From NCBI RefSeq assembly GCF_000317695.1, contig NC_019771.1:4888001-4952000 (forward strand): a DNA stretch of 64,000 nucleotides, given 5' to 3'. Position 1 is the stretch's first letter. The number at the start of each line of letters is the position of its first letter. Position numbers and translations under genes: made by a program. Below are positions 34,140 through 43,482 of the stretch, in pieces. The stretch comes from Anabaena cylindrica PCC 7122 (GTDB lineage Bacteria; Cyanobacteriota; Cyanobacteriia; Cyanobacteriales; Nostocaceae). The notes under the pieces are model-generated. The model worked only from the letters and a program-made list of their open reading frames with translations. It had not been told where the DNA came from and did not search any database.

Positions 34140-35516
34140 TTAAATACTGACCTGACATGAAACTACACCCTGTGATTCCAAGACTGCCGCAATTTGTAAA
34201 ATTAGAACTTCATTATCAGGTGCTGCTATTAATTGTACACCTAAAGGCAGAGAATTTTGGTTTTGAATGGGTACTGATAAAACCGGTAAACCAATAAAAG
34301 ATAATGGTTGAGTGAATAATCCTAAATGAGGACGGACAAGAATTTCTTCACTATCTAAAATCATGGTTTGCTGACCAATTAACGGGCTTGTAATCGGTGT
34401 AGTGGGGGCAATGATTATATCTAAATTTTGAAATATTTCTCGGATTTGATCTCGATACCATCTTCTAAAACGCTGTGCTTGAATATACCAAGAGCCGGGA
34501 ATTAATGCACCAGCTAAAAAGCGATCGCGTGTGGCAACATCAAAGTCCTGCGGACGGGATTTTAATTTCTCTAAATGCAGATTTGCACCTTCACAAGCTG
34601 TAATTACAAAGGCCGCAGCACGAGCAATGTCTGCTTCTGGTATGTTTACATATTGGGTGATATTCAACGCTTTAGCCACCTTTTGTACTGCTGCTAAAGC
34701 TTCCGGTGTGGAATTTTGGGTAAAATAATCATCTGCGATCGCAATTCTAAGATGAGAAATATCATTATTAATTTGCAATAAACTCCTTTCAGCAGGGCGT
34801 TTCGTACAAATTGGATCTTTTCCATCCTCACCTTGCAGAACATCGAATATTGTCGCAATATCTCTAACTGAAGTCGCAAAATGGCCAATATGGTCTAAAC
34901 TGCTAGAGAATAATTTTACACCCGCACGAGATAACCTGCCATACGTCGGTTTAAAACCAAACACACCACACAAAGCCGCAGGAACACGAATAGAACCATT
35001 CGTATCCGAACCCAAGGTCAAAGGAACCAAACCCCCAGCAACCGCAGCAGCAGAACCACCGGAAGAACCCCCAGCCACCCGTTGTAAATCATGGGGATTG
35101 TGAGTAGTACCATAATGGGCATTTTCTGTCACAAACCCATAAGCATATTCGTCCATATTTAACGCACCAACCAACACTGCACCAGATTTTTTTAACCTAG
35201 TAATAGCGGTTGCATCTTCAGTAGCTGGAGGATTTTCAGCGTTAATTTTTGAACCGGCTAAAGTTGTTAAACCAGCAATATCAAATAAATTTTTAACTGC
35301 AAATGGTACACCACATAAAACACCAATATTTTTACCTTCAGCAATATTTTTATCAATATTTTCTGCATCTTTTAAAGCTGTTGTTGCGGTAATAGTTGTA
35401 AAACAATTTAATTGGTTATTCCTAGCAGCAATTCTTGCTAACGCTGCTTGAGTAACTTCTACTGCGCTAACTTTACCTGATAAAACATTTTCAGCTATAG
35501 ATACAGCATCATTCAT
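34140..35516 (-). CDS. atzE: AtzE-type amidase (1-carboxybiuret hydrolase catalytic subunit-like)
   Basis: A 458-residue amidase-signature enzyme. The catalytic triad is visible: Lys75 (FAVKNLF), the cis-Ser in GGSSGGS (149-155) and Ser175 in SDTNGSIR. The sequence lies close to AtzE, which with AtzG forms the hydrolase acting on 1-carboxybiuret in cyanuric acid breakdown. The start overlaps the AtzG-like stop by 4 bases (ATGA), so the pair is coupled. No cyanuric acid hydrolase or AtzH gene is near, so the natural substrate in this organism is uncertain. Confidence 0.82.
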   Translation of the reverse strand: MNDAVSIAENVLSGKVSAVEVTQAALARIAARNNQLNCFTTITATTALKDAENIDKNIAEGKNIGVLCGVPFAVKNLFDIAGLTTLAGSKINAENPPATEDATAITRLKKSGAVLVGALNMDEYAYGFVTENAHYGTTHNPHDLQRVAGGSSGGSAAAVAGGLVPLTLGSDTNGSIRVPAALCGVFGFKPTYGRLSRAGVKLFSSSLDHIGHFATSVRDIATIFDVLQGEDGKDPICTKRPAERSLLQINNDISHLRIAIADDYFTQNSTPEALAAVQKVAKALNITQYVNIPEADIARAAAFVITACEGANLHLEKLKSRPQDFDVATRDRFLAGALIPGSWYIQAQRFRRWYRDQIREIFQNLDIIIAPTTPITSPLIGQQTMILDSEEILVRPHLGLFTQPLSFIGLPVLSVPIQNQNSLPLGVQLIAAPDNEVLILQIAAVLESQGVVSCQVSI

Positions 35517-35701
35517 GGTTCAAACGTGGGTGCAATTTCAATCTCTTCTCCTAAAGGAAAATTATTGACAATTTCTGCTATTGATTTGATTCTCTCAAAA
35601 TTCACTACCACGTCATCTCGATATTCATCTTTTATCTGCAAGTTTAGTAACAACGACATTTGTTCTACATACTCATTTACATCAATTTGTTGATTTCCCA
35701 T
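35513..35701 (-). CDS. atzG: AtzG-like small subunit (DUF4089)
   Basis: A 62-residue protein: DVNEYVEQMSLLLNLQIKDE then YRDDVVVNFERIKSIAEIV and EIAPTFEP, the DUF4089/AtzG pattern. The small helical chain binds AtzE, resembling GatC binding to GatA, and stabilises the complex. It precedes atzE with a 4-base overlap and starts at an ATG. The pairing confirms the call for both genes. Confidence 0.82.
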   Translation of the reverse strand: MGNQQIDVNEYVEQMSLLLNLQIKDEYRDDVVVNFERIKSIAEIVNNFPLGEEIEIAPTFEP

Positions 35702-35781
35702 TTTATTTTTACATCTTTGCTTGTTGCTATTTCTGCCGTTCGGCGATGTGAAGGATGGTTGTTATGCTGCATTATTCCAAA

Positions 35782-36231
35782 TCAATAATATGATTTAGAG
35801 TAAGTCATATTTTTAGAAATCTGTGGCAAATTTTCTAATGTTAATGGTTCATCCAATTCATCAGAATAAAATTCTATGTATACTTCATCGGCTTGTTTAC
35901 CTAAAGGTGATATAGATATCTGAACCTTCAGTTTTCCTGTCTGCCAGTTTTTATTACCCCTAATTAGTAACTGACAATCTTTAAAAAACTGAAATTGAAT
36001 GTTACTTATGTCTATAACTTCTTCTCCAACTTGAACAGTTTTAAATAATTGTATAATTGATCCCTGAGACTGTTGTTCAGAATTACAAGTTTGTAGCATT
36101 AAATTTTCTCGAATTTCTCGGATCACTAACTCCTTAAATCTACTTATTTTAAATATATCTTTTCCTAAAGATAGGATGTCATCACCACAATTCAAAGGAA
36201 TGTATTTATTATTCATGTTGATTCTAATCAT
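35782..36231 (-). CDS. KGK-domain-like hypothetical protein
   Basis: The open frame extends to a TTG at 36306; I prefer the ATG at 36231 (MIRINMNNKYIPLNCGDDIL). The pattern NNKYIPLNCGDDILSLGKDIFKISRF is that of the KGK domain, found in filamentous cyanobacterial proteins of unknown function. The C-terminal half (LKVQISISPLGKQADEVYIEF) has a beta-rich look. No signal peptide. It stands alone, followed by a 328-bp spacer upstream. Confidence 0.6.
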   Translation of the reverse strand: MIRINMNNKYIPLNCGDDILSLGKDIFKISRFKELVIREIRENLMLQTCNSEQQSQGSIIQLFKTVQVGEEVIDISNIQFQFFKDCQLLIRGNKNWQTGKLKVQISISPLGKQADEVYIEFYSDELDEPLTLENLPQISKNMTYSKSYY

Positions 36232-36634
36232 GTAGATTGATTTTTTTGGCAAAAAATTACACCTATTAAGCGCTCTTAGAGAATATTTTTCAAGTTTCAA
36301 TATCAACCTAAACCACCGTTTTTAAGGAGGATTTTAACTCCAGTTTCCCTCTTTTTAAAAGGCTAGGGTGATCTAATATTTTTGACACATCACCAAATAG
36401 TTTTAAAACATCCTCTTAAAAACCATATAGTTGTCATCATAGCCCGCTTTACATACTCCCTTTCTACCGTAAGATTACTTATCTTCTTTTTTATTTGCCT
36501 TCCCCCCTGCGGGAAGTACTTGGATTTTATACATCTTTCCTTACGGAACGCTTCGCGGTAAGCGAAGCTATGCCGAAGGCTTTATGCGGTTTATTTAATC
36601 AGTATTTGTGCATTTGACATTGCAAATAAACCTT
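36232..36634. other. Intergenic region with a dispersed palindrome
   Basis: Contains the GGAACGCTTCGCGGTAAGCGAAGCTATGCCGAAGGC-type repeat at about 36544-36582, in which GCTTCGC and GCGAAGC form a hairpin. This is a common dispersed repeat in Nostocales. The rest (including GTTTTTAAGGAGGATTTTAAC-like sequence near 36320) shows no gene. Confidence 0.45.
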
Positions 36635-38155
36635 TCAAAATGCAGATATATGAGAAGACAGACATAGGCTAGGCGCACACAAACCAGGAAAATCTAATGT
36701 TTGCACGGTTAGCGTTTTTAAATTGACACGACGGATGGCATGATTATTGGTATCACTGATATATAGATATGAATCTATGCCACTTAGTCCTGAAGGTTCT
36801 GAAAATCGGGTATTCTTACCTTGTCCGTCTTGAAACCCAGGTAAACCATCTCCTAAAACAGTTTGACAATTCCCTGTGGTGGGATGCACCAATTTAATTT
36901 TGTGGTTGTAAGTATCTGCTACCCACAGATAATTTTGGAAATATTCCACACCTAAACAGTGCTGCAACCTGACATCTAGCTTTTCTCCATCCATATCACC
37001 AAAGCCAAATAACATACCACTGCCGCAAATAGTTCGCACTTTACCCTGTTCGTCGAGTTCTACTCCTCGAATTGAACTAACTTCACTGTCAGCAATAAAT
37101 AATTCCTGACCATTGGTGGTAATGCCGCTAGGTTGAGCAAAGGCACATTCTGTCAATGTGCTATCGAAACAACCTTCTGCACCTGTACCAGCAAAGGTTT
37201 CAATCGTACCTCGTTCTAAATCCATTTCCCAAATTTGATGTGATCCTGCCATTGCAATCAACAATTTATTGCCTACTTTTTGTAAATCCCAAGGGGAATT
37301 TAGGGCTGTTTCGAGTGCAACACCTCCGTGAGGACTAATAATATGGTTTTGCTGGCCAGTTCCTGCAATAGTCTCTACCACTTGCCGCTGTAAGTCAATT
37401 TGTCGTAAGGCATAATTTTCTGTGTCAGCAATGTAAAGAATTTGACTTTCATCATCAAATGTCATCCCCTGGGGTGCAGAAAACTGTACTTGATTAAAAG
37501 CACCATCAGTTAGTCCAGATTTTCCTGTACCAATCACATACAGAATTTTACCATCAAAGCGGGTCATGACGATACGATGATGTCCAGAATCAGCAATAAA
37601 CAAACCTGATGATGTAGCTAAGACTTTACCCGGAAACGCTAGGGGTGTAATTAATGGTTGATGTTGTTTTTCTAAAGTGAATTGAAATTGTTGAAAATTG
37701 ATGTGAGCCTGATTTTTCTGCTGAAGTTGAATAATTACGTTTTCAATGGCTTGAAGATGCCCTTCTCCAGCAAATTGCCCAATAACGTATCCTTGCGGGT
37801 CAATAATAATTAAAGTAGGCCAAGCTCTGACAGTATAATTTTCCCAAACAAGAAAATTATTATCAACTAAAACTGGGTGTTCAATTTCATAACGCAGAAT
37901 AGCTTGACGGATGCTTTCAATTTCCTTTTCGTTGTCGAATTTTCCAGAGTGAACGCCAATAATAGTTAGGCTATCTTGATATTTGCGCTCTAAATATTTC
38001 AAGTCTGGTAATATGTGCAGACAGTTAACACAACAGTATGTCCAAAAGTCTAAAATGACGATTCTACCTTTGAGTGATTTTAGAGATAAGGGTTTAACTG
38101 TATTTAACCAAGGGTAATTTTGCGGTAGTTCTGGTGATCTTACACGAGGAATCAT
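36635..38155 (-). CDS. Thioredoxin-like and NHL-repeat protein
   Basis: A 506-residue protein. The N-terminal thioredoxin-like domain (about 20-150) has a TlpA/NHLRC2-type active site CCVNC (41-45) in DFWTYCCVNCLHILPDL and the cis-Pro region TVRAWPTLIIIDPQGYV. The C-terminal part is a six-bladed NHL propeller (HHRIVMTRFDGKILYVIGTG ... LWVADTYNHKIKLV ... LYISDTNNHAIRRVNL). The whole resembles NHLRC2-type proteins, probably a redox-linked protein. No signal peptide is seen. It is divergent from the glutaminase gene, with only 35 bp between starts. Confidence 0.85.
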   Translation of the reverse strand: MIPRVRSPELPQNYPWLNTVKPLSLKSLKGRIVILDFWTYCCVNCLHILPDLKYLERKYQDSLTIIGVHSGKFDNEKEIESIRQAILRYEIEHPVLVDNNFLVWENYTVRAWPTLIIIDPQGYVIGQFAGEGHLQAIENVIIQLQQKNQAHINFQQFQFTLEKQHQPLITPLAFPGKVLATSSGLFIADSGHHRIVMTRFDGKILYVIGTGKSGLTDGAFNQVQFSAPQGMTFDDESQILYIADTENYALRQIDLQRQVVETIAGTGQQNHIISPHGGVALETALNSPWDLQKVGNKLLIAMAGSHQIWEMDLERGTIETFAGTGAEGCFDSTLTECAFAQPSGITTNGQELFIADSEVSSIRGVELDEQGKVRTICGSGMLFGFGDMDGEKLDVRLQHCLGVEYFQNYLWVADTYNHKIKLVHPTTGNCQTVLGDGLPGFQDGQGKNTRFSEPSGLSGIDSYLYISDTNNHAIRRVNLKTLTVQTLDFPGLCAPSLCLSSHISAF

Positions 38156-38190
38156 AGTACGTTGAGATTGTATATTTTAGATCGACGGTT

Positions 38191-39096
38191 TTGATAAAAC
38201 TCGAAAAAATCAATACAAGTAATTTATCTCTTTGGGTACAGGAAGCCAAAACCCAAGCAAAACAGGGAAGTGTGATTGATCGTATCCCTCTTTTAGCTGT
38301 AGCTGACCCTAATTGCTTTGCGGTTCACATCTGCTGTCAGTCAGGAGAAAATTATAGTTTAGGGGATACAGCTTGTGTATTTCCTTTGATGAGTGTAATT
38401 AAGGTATTCTCTCTATTATATTTGCTAAAACTTTTTGAAGCTAACAAGGTATTTCAATGGGTTGGAATTAAACCTTCAGCAGCTCCTTTTAATTCTTTTG
38501 AACAATTAGTTGCTGATAATGGACATCCCCGCAACCCGATGATTAATAGTGGTGCTATTACCTTATCTGATAAACTGCCTGGTGAGGATGCAAATAATCG
38601 CGCATATTTATTTTGTGAATGGCTTAATGAAGTAGCAGGTTGTCAACTATATGTAGATTTGGAAATGTTGGCTTCAGTTCGTGTTACTCGTTCACCTGCA
38701 AATATAGCGATCGCACATCATCTGAATCAAAATGGATATATTGAAAATATTGAAACTGCCCTTGACACCTATGAACAAATATGCTGTATTTCTGGACGAG
38801 TGCAGGATTTAGCTTTATTAGGAAAATTATTAGCTTGTGAAAACAGTTGGATAAATTCTGAAAACCGCCGCATCGTTAACGCTGTGATGCTAACCTGCGG
38901 ATTATATGAAGCTTCTGCTGAGTATGCCGTCAAAATTGGTTTACCGATGAAATCAGGTATTGGCGGAGGGTTATTAGCGATCGCACCAAATCAAGGAGCG
39001 ATCGCTTGTTACAGTCCTGCTCTAGATCGTATAGGCAATCCTGTTGCAGGGCTGGCATTCATCGAAGCTTTATCCCAAAATTTAAGCTTAAAATAA
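38191..39096 (+). CDS. glsA: Glutaminase
   Basis: A 301-residue serine-dependent glutaminase that converts glutamine to glutamate and ammonia. The catalytic S-X-X-K is Ser68-Val-Ile-Lys71 in FPLMSVIKVF. NPMINSGAI (about 113-121), SGRVQDLALLGKLLAC and LPMKSGIGGGLLAIAP are also typical. The start is TTG at 38191, as no in-frame ATG fits. The gene shares a 35-bp promoter region with the divergent thioredoxin-NHL gene, so the two may be coordinately controlled. Confidence 0.88.
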   Translation: MIKLEKINTSNLSLWVQEAKTQAKQGSVIDRIPLLAVADPNCFAVHICCQSGENYSLGDTACVFPLMSVIKVFSLLYLLKLFEANKVFQWVGIKPSAAPFNSFEQLVADNGHPRNPMINSGAITLSDKLPGEDANNRAYLFCEWLNEVAGCQLYVDLEMLASVRVTRSPANIAIAHHLNQNGYIENIETALDTYEQICCISGRVQDLALLGKLLACENSWINSENRRIVNAVMLTCGLYEASAEYAVKIGLPMKSGIGGGLLAIAPNQGAIACYSPALDRIGNPVAGLAFIEALSQNLSLK

Positions 39097-39220
39097 CCGC
39101 TTAATCGGCTTAATTCCGTTTTTTCGGAAGTTGATTTTTCTTTTTATGGTTATTCCGCCGGAGTGGGTGTCACTTTCGGCTGTGGTGGTAGAACTTCAAT
39201 TTTGGGAACAGGTGTTTTTT

Positions 39221-40588
39221 CTACCCGTGGTTGGGAACTTCAGGAACTTCAATTTCTGGAATCGGTGTTTTTTCTACCTGTGGTTGGGGAACTTCAGGAA
39301 CTTCAATTTCTGGAATCGGTGTTTTTTCTACCTGTGGTTGAGGAACTTCAGGAACTTCAATTTCTGGAATCGGTGTTTTTTCTACCTGTGGTTGAGGAAC
39401 TTCAGGAACTTCAATTTCTGGAATCGGTGTTTTTTCTACCTGTGGTTGAGGAACTTCAGGAACTTCAATTTCTGGAATCGGTGTTTTTTCTACCTGTGGT
39501 TGAGGAACTTCGGGAACTTCAATTTCTGGAACAGGTGTTTTTTCTACCTTGGGTTGAGGTGCTGGTGTTTCTTCGACTTTGGGCGTTACGGTAGGAGTAG
39601 GTTCAGTAACGGGAATCTTAACTATATAATTCGGGTCTACAATACCGCGCACTTCATCAGCAGTAATTTCCCCTCTTATCATTCTCGAAAGCGTATCTTT
39701 CCCATTAGATTGGTAATTAAATAGCCTAACTGTGCTACTAAAGACATTTTTTACAGGATTGCCCTGATTGTCGAGAAATTCCAGTTGTACCCAGTTCTTA
39801 CCAGGTTTGAAGCCTTTGAGGTACACTGATTGCCAGCGATCGAGAATAAAGCTTTCATCATTAATTGTGCAGCGAATACGCCAATCGCTCATTGAGTCTT
39901 CAAGATTCTCCTCAGAAACAATATGCAAAGGCGCGTTAGTTAGGTAAAAATCCAACATAATTGGTTCTGCACCATAACTACCATTAGGACGACTGTAGGT
40001 GAGAAGGGGTAGATTAGGGTCAGGATTGTTATCGTCGGTTTTAGTAAAAAGGTGAAATGTGGTTTGGGCATAAGCGCCCTCATTTTTAAAGCTTTCATGC
40101 CAAGGACGAGATGCAAATACACGTAAGGTATGAGTACCTGCGGACAAGTCTGGCAAAATCAAAGGCTGACTGAGATCGTAAACCGCTATATAAGGTTGGT
40201 TATCGAGAATTACGTGCAGATGAGGGCCTAGTTGCCATTTTGGATCTTTAAATATCGGTAGATCCTTCACTTGCAACCGCACAGTAACTGTATTATCTTT
40301 GAGAACTTCATTCGGTTGAGGAGTCAGGATTGTTACCTGTGGCTGATAAACTTCCAAGCTAGAACGTAGTTCTTGGATGATATCAGGAGGGGCTGTTTCT
40401 GAAAATTGCCGAGAAACTTTAGATATCTGTGATGATCTGTCTTGTTGCTCAAGTGATACTTCTTGGCTTCCAGCTTTTTCGACACAGCTGCTTAAGGTCA
40501 AGACTAGCAGCAATGTCATTATCCATTTGAAGATAGGGAAACTCTTAGAGAAGAGTTTCTCTAAAGCCTTCTTTTGCTCAGAGGTCAT
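39221..40588 (-). CDS. Lipoprotein with six 19-residue repeats; C terminus shifted by a one-base loss
   Basis: Best start is the ATG at 40586-40588 (the 40639 start is TTG), giving 455 residues. A signal peptide with lipobox LTLSSC leads to a beta-rich domain (LPIFKDPKWQLGPHLHVILD), which resembles putative carbohydrate/adhesion-like beta folds but has no firm family. The C-terminal third repeats PQPQVEKTPIPEIEVPEV about six times (57-bp direct repeats at about 39235-39545). After the last repeat the frame ends EVPNHG-stop. Adding one C restores EVPQPRVEKTPVPKIEVLPP and a stop at 39150, so a C-run at about 39231 (CCC, where the neighbouring unit has CCCC) has lost a base. Confidence 0.7.
   Translation of the reverse strand: MTSEQKKALEKLFSKSFPIFKWIMTLLLVLTLSSCVEKAGSQEVSLEQQDRSSQISKVSRQFSETAPPDIIQELRSSLEVYQPQVTILTPQPNEVLKDNTVTVRLQVKDLPIFKDPKWQLGPHLHVILDNQPYIAVYDLSQPLILPDLSAGTHTLRVFASRPWHESFKNEGAYAQTTFHLFTKTDDNNPDPNLPLLTYSRPNGSYGAEPIMLDFYLTNAPLHIVSEENLEDSMSDWRIRCTINDESFILDRWQSVYLKGFKPGKNWVQLEFLDNQGNPVKNVFSSTVRLFNYQSNGKDTLSRMIRGEITADEVRGIVDPNYIVKIPVTEPTPTVTPKVEETPAPQPKVEKTPVPEIEVPEVPQPQVEKTPIPEIEVPEVPQPQVEKTPIPEIEVPEVPQPQVEKTPIPEIEVPEVPQPQVEKTPIPEIEVPEVPQPQVEKTPIPEIEVPEVPNHG
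39235..39545. repeat. 57-bp tandem repeat in the lipoprotein gene
   Basis: Plus-strand units contain GGAACTTCAATTTCTGGAAT, then CGGTGTTTTTTCTACCTGTG and a GTTG(A/G)GGAACTTCAGG joint, repeated about five to six times with almost no variation. The high identity shows recent expansion or active homogenisation. It is an in-gene minisatellite and, having no variable spacers, not a CRISPR. Confidence 0.9.
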
Positions 40589-41094
40589 GCATTCCACCCT
40601 AGGATCGTCTTCAACAACTGACAAATCATTGTGACGCAAATTGCGCCTAGTGAAATATAGACCAAAAGATTTAAGTTTGTGGCAAGATGCTCAATATTTT
40701 TGAACCATTATCATAAAATATGCAGCAATAGTAATATTTGTGACAGAATTTTCCAATTAAATTAGAGAAACAACGAAAATATGGAGTCAGAACAGTAAGT
40801 TTTATGCCTTTATTCACGATTACCCATAAATTTTAAGAATTGTTATAGTTTGTAAATTAAATAGAAAAACTATTGACTTTTTTACAAAAAGTTTGAATAT
40901 AAAAGGCAGATATGACAATAAAATTGGCAAGTTTGAATTATTGTTAAAATGTCTCTAACAATGTGCCAGTACAGACTCTATAATTCAACAGAAACAACTA
41001 TTCCACACGGCTCCAGAAAAACCCTGGAAACGATGAGTAAAATTCACTCTGTGGTATTCATGATTCCTCATTCCTTATTGACAGAGGAGGTCGA
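40589..41094. other. psaA upstream region, about 500 bp
   Basis: AT-rich spacer between the lipoprotein gene and psaA. It should hold the regulated psaA promoter; light-dependent control by RpaB and similar regulators would act here, but I cannot certify an HLR1 site. A candidate promoter is listed separately. The last 20 bases include an AGAGGAGG ribosome-binding site for psaA. Confidence 0.45.
40873..40903 (+). promoter_or_regulatory. Candidate psaA promoter
   Basis: TTGACT at 40873-40878 and TATAAA at 40898-40903 are spaced 19 bp, within but at the long end of the sigma-70 range. A start near 40910 would give a leader of about 185 bases, in line with long psaA leaders known in cyanobacteria. 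A guess from pattern only. Confidence 0.35.
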
Positions 41095-43353
41095 ATGACG
41101 ATTAGTCCTCCACAGCGAGAGGAGAAAAAGGCAAGAGTTATCGTAGATAAAGATCCTGTACCCACTTCCTTCGAGAAATGGGCGCTACCTGGTCACTTCG
41201 ATAGATCTTTAGCTAAAGGTCCAAAAACCACAACCTGGATTTGGAACCTCCATGCCCTCGCCCATGACTTCGATACACATACAAGCGACCTAGAAGACAT
41301 TTCCCGCAAAATCTTCGCCGCGCACTTCGGCCACCTGGCTGTAGTGACAATCTGGTTAAGCGGAATGTTATTCCATGGCGCTAAGTTCTCCAACTACGAA
41401 GCTTGGTTAACAGATCCATTAGGCGTTAAGCCCAGCGCTCAAACAGTTTGGCCCATTGTGGGACAAGACATTTTAAACGGTGATATGGGCGGTGGCTTCC
41501 ACGGCATTCAAATCACCTCTGGCTTGTTTCAAGTATGGCGTGGCTGGGGTATCACCAATTCCTTCCAACTCTACTGCACCGCGATTGGTGGCTTGGTACT
41601 AGCAGGCTTATTCCTATTTGCTGGTTGGTTCCATTACCACAAACGCGCTCCCAAACTGGAATGGTTCCAGAATGCGGAGTCAATGCTAAATCACCACTTA
41701 TCAGTATTGTTAGGTTGTGGTTCGTTGGGATGGGCAGGTCACTTAATCCATGTGTCCGCGCCAATCAACAAGCTATTAGATGCAGGCGTTGCCATTAAGG
41801 ACATCCCCTTGCCCCACGAGTTCATTTTGAACAAGGATCTGTTGATAGAGTTGTATCCCAGCTTTGCCAGCGGTTTAACACCTTTCTTCACTTTGAACTG
41901 GGGAACCTATGCTGACATTCTGACCTTTAAAGGTGGTTTGAACCCCGTTACAGGCGGCTTGTGGATGAGTGATATTTCTCATCACCACCTAGCGATCGCT
42001 GTACTGTTCATCATCGCTGGTCATATGTACCGTACCAACTGGGGTATCGGTCACAGCATCAAAGACATCCTAGAAAACCATAAAGGCCCCTTCACTGGTG
42101 AAGGTCACAAAGGTCTTTATGAAAACATGACCACCTCTTGGCACGCTCAGTTGGCTACTAACCTGGCCTTCTTAGGTTCCTTGACAATCATCATCGCGCA
42201 TCATATGTACGCGATGCCTCCCTATCCATATTTGGCAACTGATTACGCTACACAGTTGTGCATTTTCACTCACCATATTTGGATCGGTGGTTTCTTGATT
42301 GTTGGTGGTGCTGCTCACGCAGCCATCTTCATGGTGCGAGATTATGATCCAGTTGTTAACCAAAACAACGTTCTGGATCGGGTGATTCGTCATCGTGATG
42401 CTATCATCTCTCACCTAAACTGGGTTTGTATTTTCCTAGGCTTCCACAGCTTTGGTTTATACATTCACAACGACACAATGCGTGCCTTGGGTCGTCCCCA
42501 AGATATGTTCTCTGACGCAGCAATTCAGTTACAACCTGTGTTTGCTCAGTGGGTACAAAACCTGCACACACTGGCTCCAGGTGGTACAGCACCCAATGCT
42601 ATAGAACCAGTTAGCTACGCATTTGGCGGCGGTATTTTGGCTGTAGGCGGAAAAGTAGCGATGATGCCCATTGCATTGGGTACAGCCGACTTCTTGATTC
42701 ACCACATTCACGCCTTCACCATTCACGTTACCGTCCTCATTCTGCTAAAAGGTGTACTTTACGCCCGCAGTTCTCGTTTGATTCCAGACAAGGCAAACTT
42801 AGGTTTCCGCTTCCCTTGCGACGGGCCAGGTCGTGGCGGTACTTGTCAAGTTTCTGGTTGGGACCATGTGTTCCTAGGACTATTCTGGATGTATAACTCC
42901 TTGTCAATCGTAATTTTCCACTTCAGTTGGAAAATGCAATCTGACGTATGGGGAACTGTCGATTCAGATGGTGTGGTATCCCACATCACTGGCGGTAACT
43001 TTGCCGAAAGCGCTATCACCATCAATGGTTGGTTGCGTGACTTCCTGTGGGCGCAAGCTACACAGGTAATCAACTCCTACGGAAGTGAATTGTCTGCTTA
43101 TGGACTCATGTTCCTAGGCGCTCACTTTGTTTGGGCATTCAGCTTAATGTTCCTGTTTAGTGGTCGTGGCTACTGGCAAGAACTAATTGAGTCCATTGTA
43201 TGGGCGCACAATAAACTGAAAGTAGCACCAACAATTCAGCCTCGTGCTTTGAGCATCACTCAAGGTCGTGCTGTAGGTGTAGCTCACTATCTATTAGGAG
43301 GAATTGCCACCACCTGGGCATTCTTCCACGCACACATCCTTTCAGTAGGGTAG
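41095..43353 (+). CDS. psaA: Photosystem I P700 apoprotein A1
   Basis: A 752-residue thylakoid membrane protein, full length, with eleven transmembrane helices. It binds the P700 special pair, accessory chlorophylls, phylloquinone and, with PsaB, the FX 4Fe-4S cluster through Cys575 and Cys584 in FPCDGPGRGGTC. A strong ribosome-binding site (GAGGAGG) precedes the ATG. psaB follows after 129 bp, and the two form the usual dicistronic psaAB operon. Confidence 0.99.
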   Translation: MTISPPQREEKKARVIVDKDPVPTSFEKWALPGHFDRSLAKGPKTTTWIWNLHALAHDFDTHTSDLEDISRKIFAAHFGHLAVVTIWLSGMLFHGAKFSNYEAWLTDPLGVKPSAQTVWPIVGQDILNGDMGGGFHGIQITSGLFQVWRGWGITNSFQLYCTAIGGLVLAGLFLFAGWFHYHKRAPKLEWFQNAESMLNHHLSVLLGCGSLGWAGHLIHVSAPINKLLDAGVAIKDIPLPHEFILNKDLLIELYPSFASGLTPFFTLNWGTYADILTFKGGLNPVTGGLWMSDISHHHLAIAVLFIIAGHMYRTNWGIGHSIKDILENHKGPFTGEGHKGLYENMTTSWHAQLATNLAFLGSLTIIIAHHMYAMPPYPYLATDYATQLCIFTHHIWIGGFLIVGGAAHAAIFMVRDYDPVVNQNNVLDRVIRHRDAIISHLNWVCIFLGFHSFGLYIHNDTMRALGRPQDMFSDAAIQLQPVFAQWVQNLHTLAPGGTAPNAIEPVSYAFGGGILAVGGKVAMMPIALGTADFLIHHIHAFTIHVTVLILLKGVLYARSSRLIPDKANLGFRFPCDGPGRGGTCQVSGWDHVFLGLFWMYNSLSIVIFHFSWKMQSDVWGTVDSDGVVSHITGGNFAESAITINGWLRDFLWAQATQVINSYGSELSAYGLMFLGAHFVWAFSLMFLFSGRGYWQELIESIVWAHNKLKVAPTIQPRALSITQGRAVGVAHYLLGGIATTWAFFHAHILSVG

Positions 43354-43482
43354 CAATCAGTTTGTAGAGTGCTGAGTGCTGAGTGCTGAGAAATCAGTGA
43401 AAACTCAGGACTCAGGACTCAAAACTCAGAACTCTAAACACTGATACCTGATGGCTAAAGGTCAGAGGACATATCAAAACCT
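43354..43482. repeat. Heptamer repeats in the psaA-psaB spacer
   Basis: GTGCTGA is repeated three times from 43369 and followed by ACTCAGG-type heptamers (about 43397-43430). The spacer is 129 bp. Such repeats are unusual in a highly expressed operon and may form an mRNA structure; the effect is unknown. Confidence 0.7.

Noticed and set aside
39235..39545. Regular 57-bp repeats, possible CRISPR
   Set aside because: The units are directly contiguous with no variable spacers, and they encode a continuous lipoprotein repeat on the minus strand.
39131..39724. Long plus-strand frames (197 and 143 aa) over the lipoprotein repeat
   Set aside because: They arise because a 57-bp repeat keeps several frames open. 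The minus strand has the lipobox and the sensible protein.
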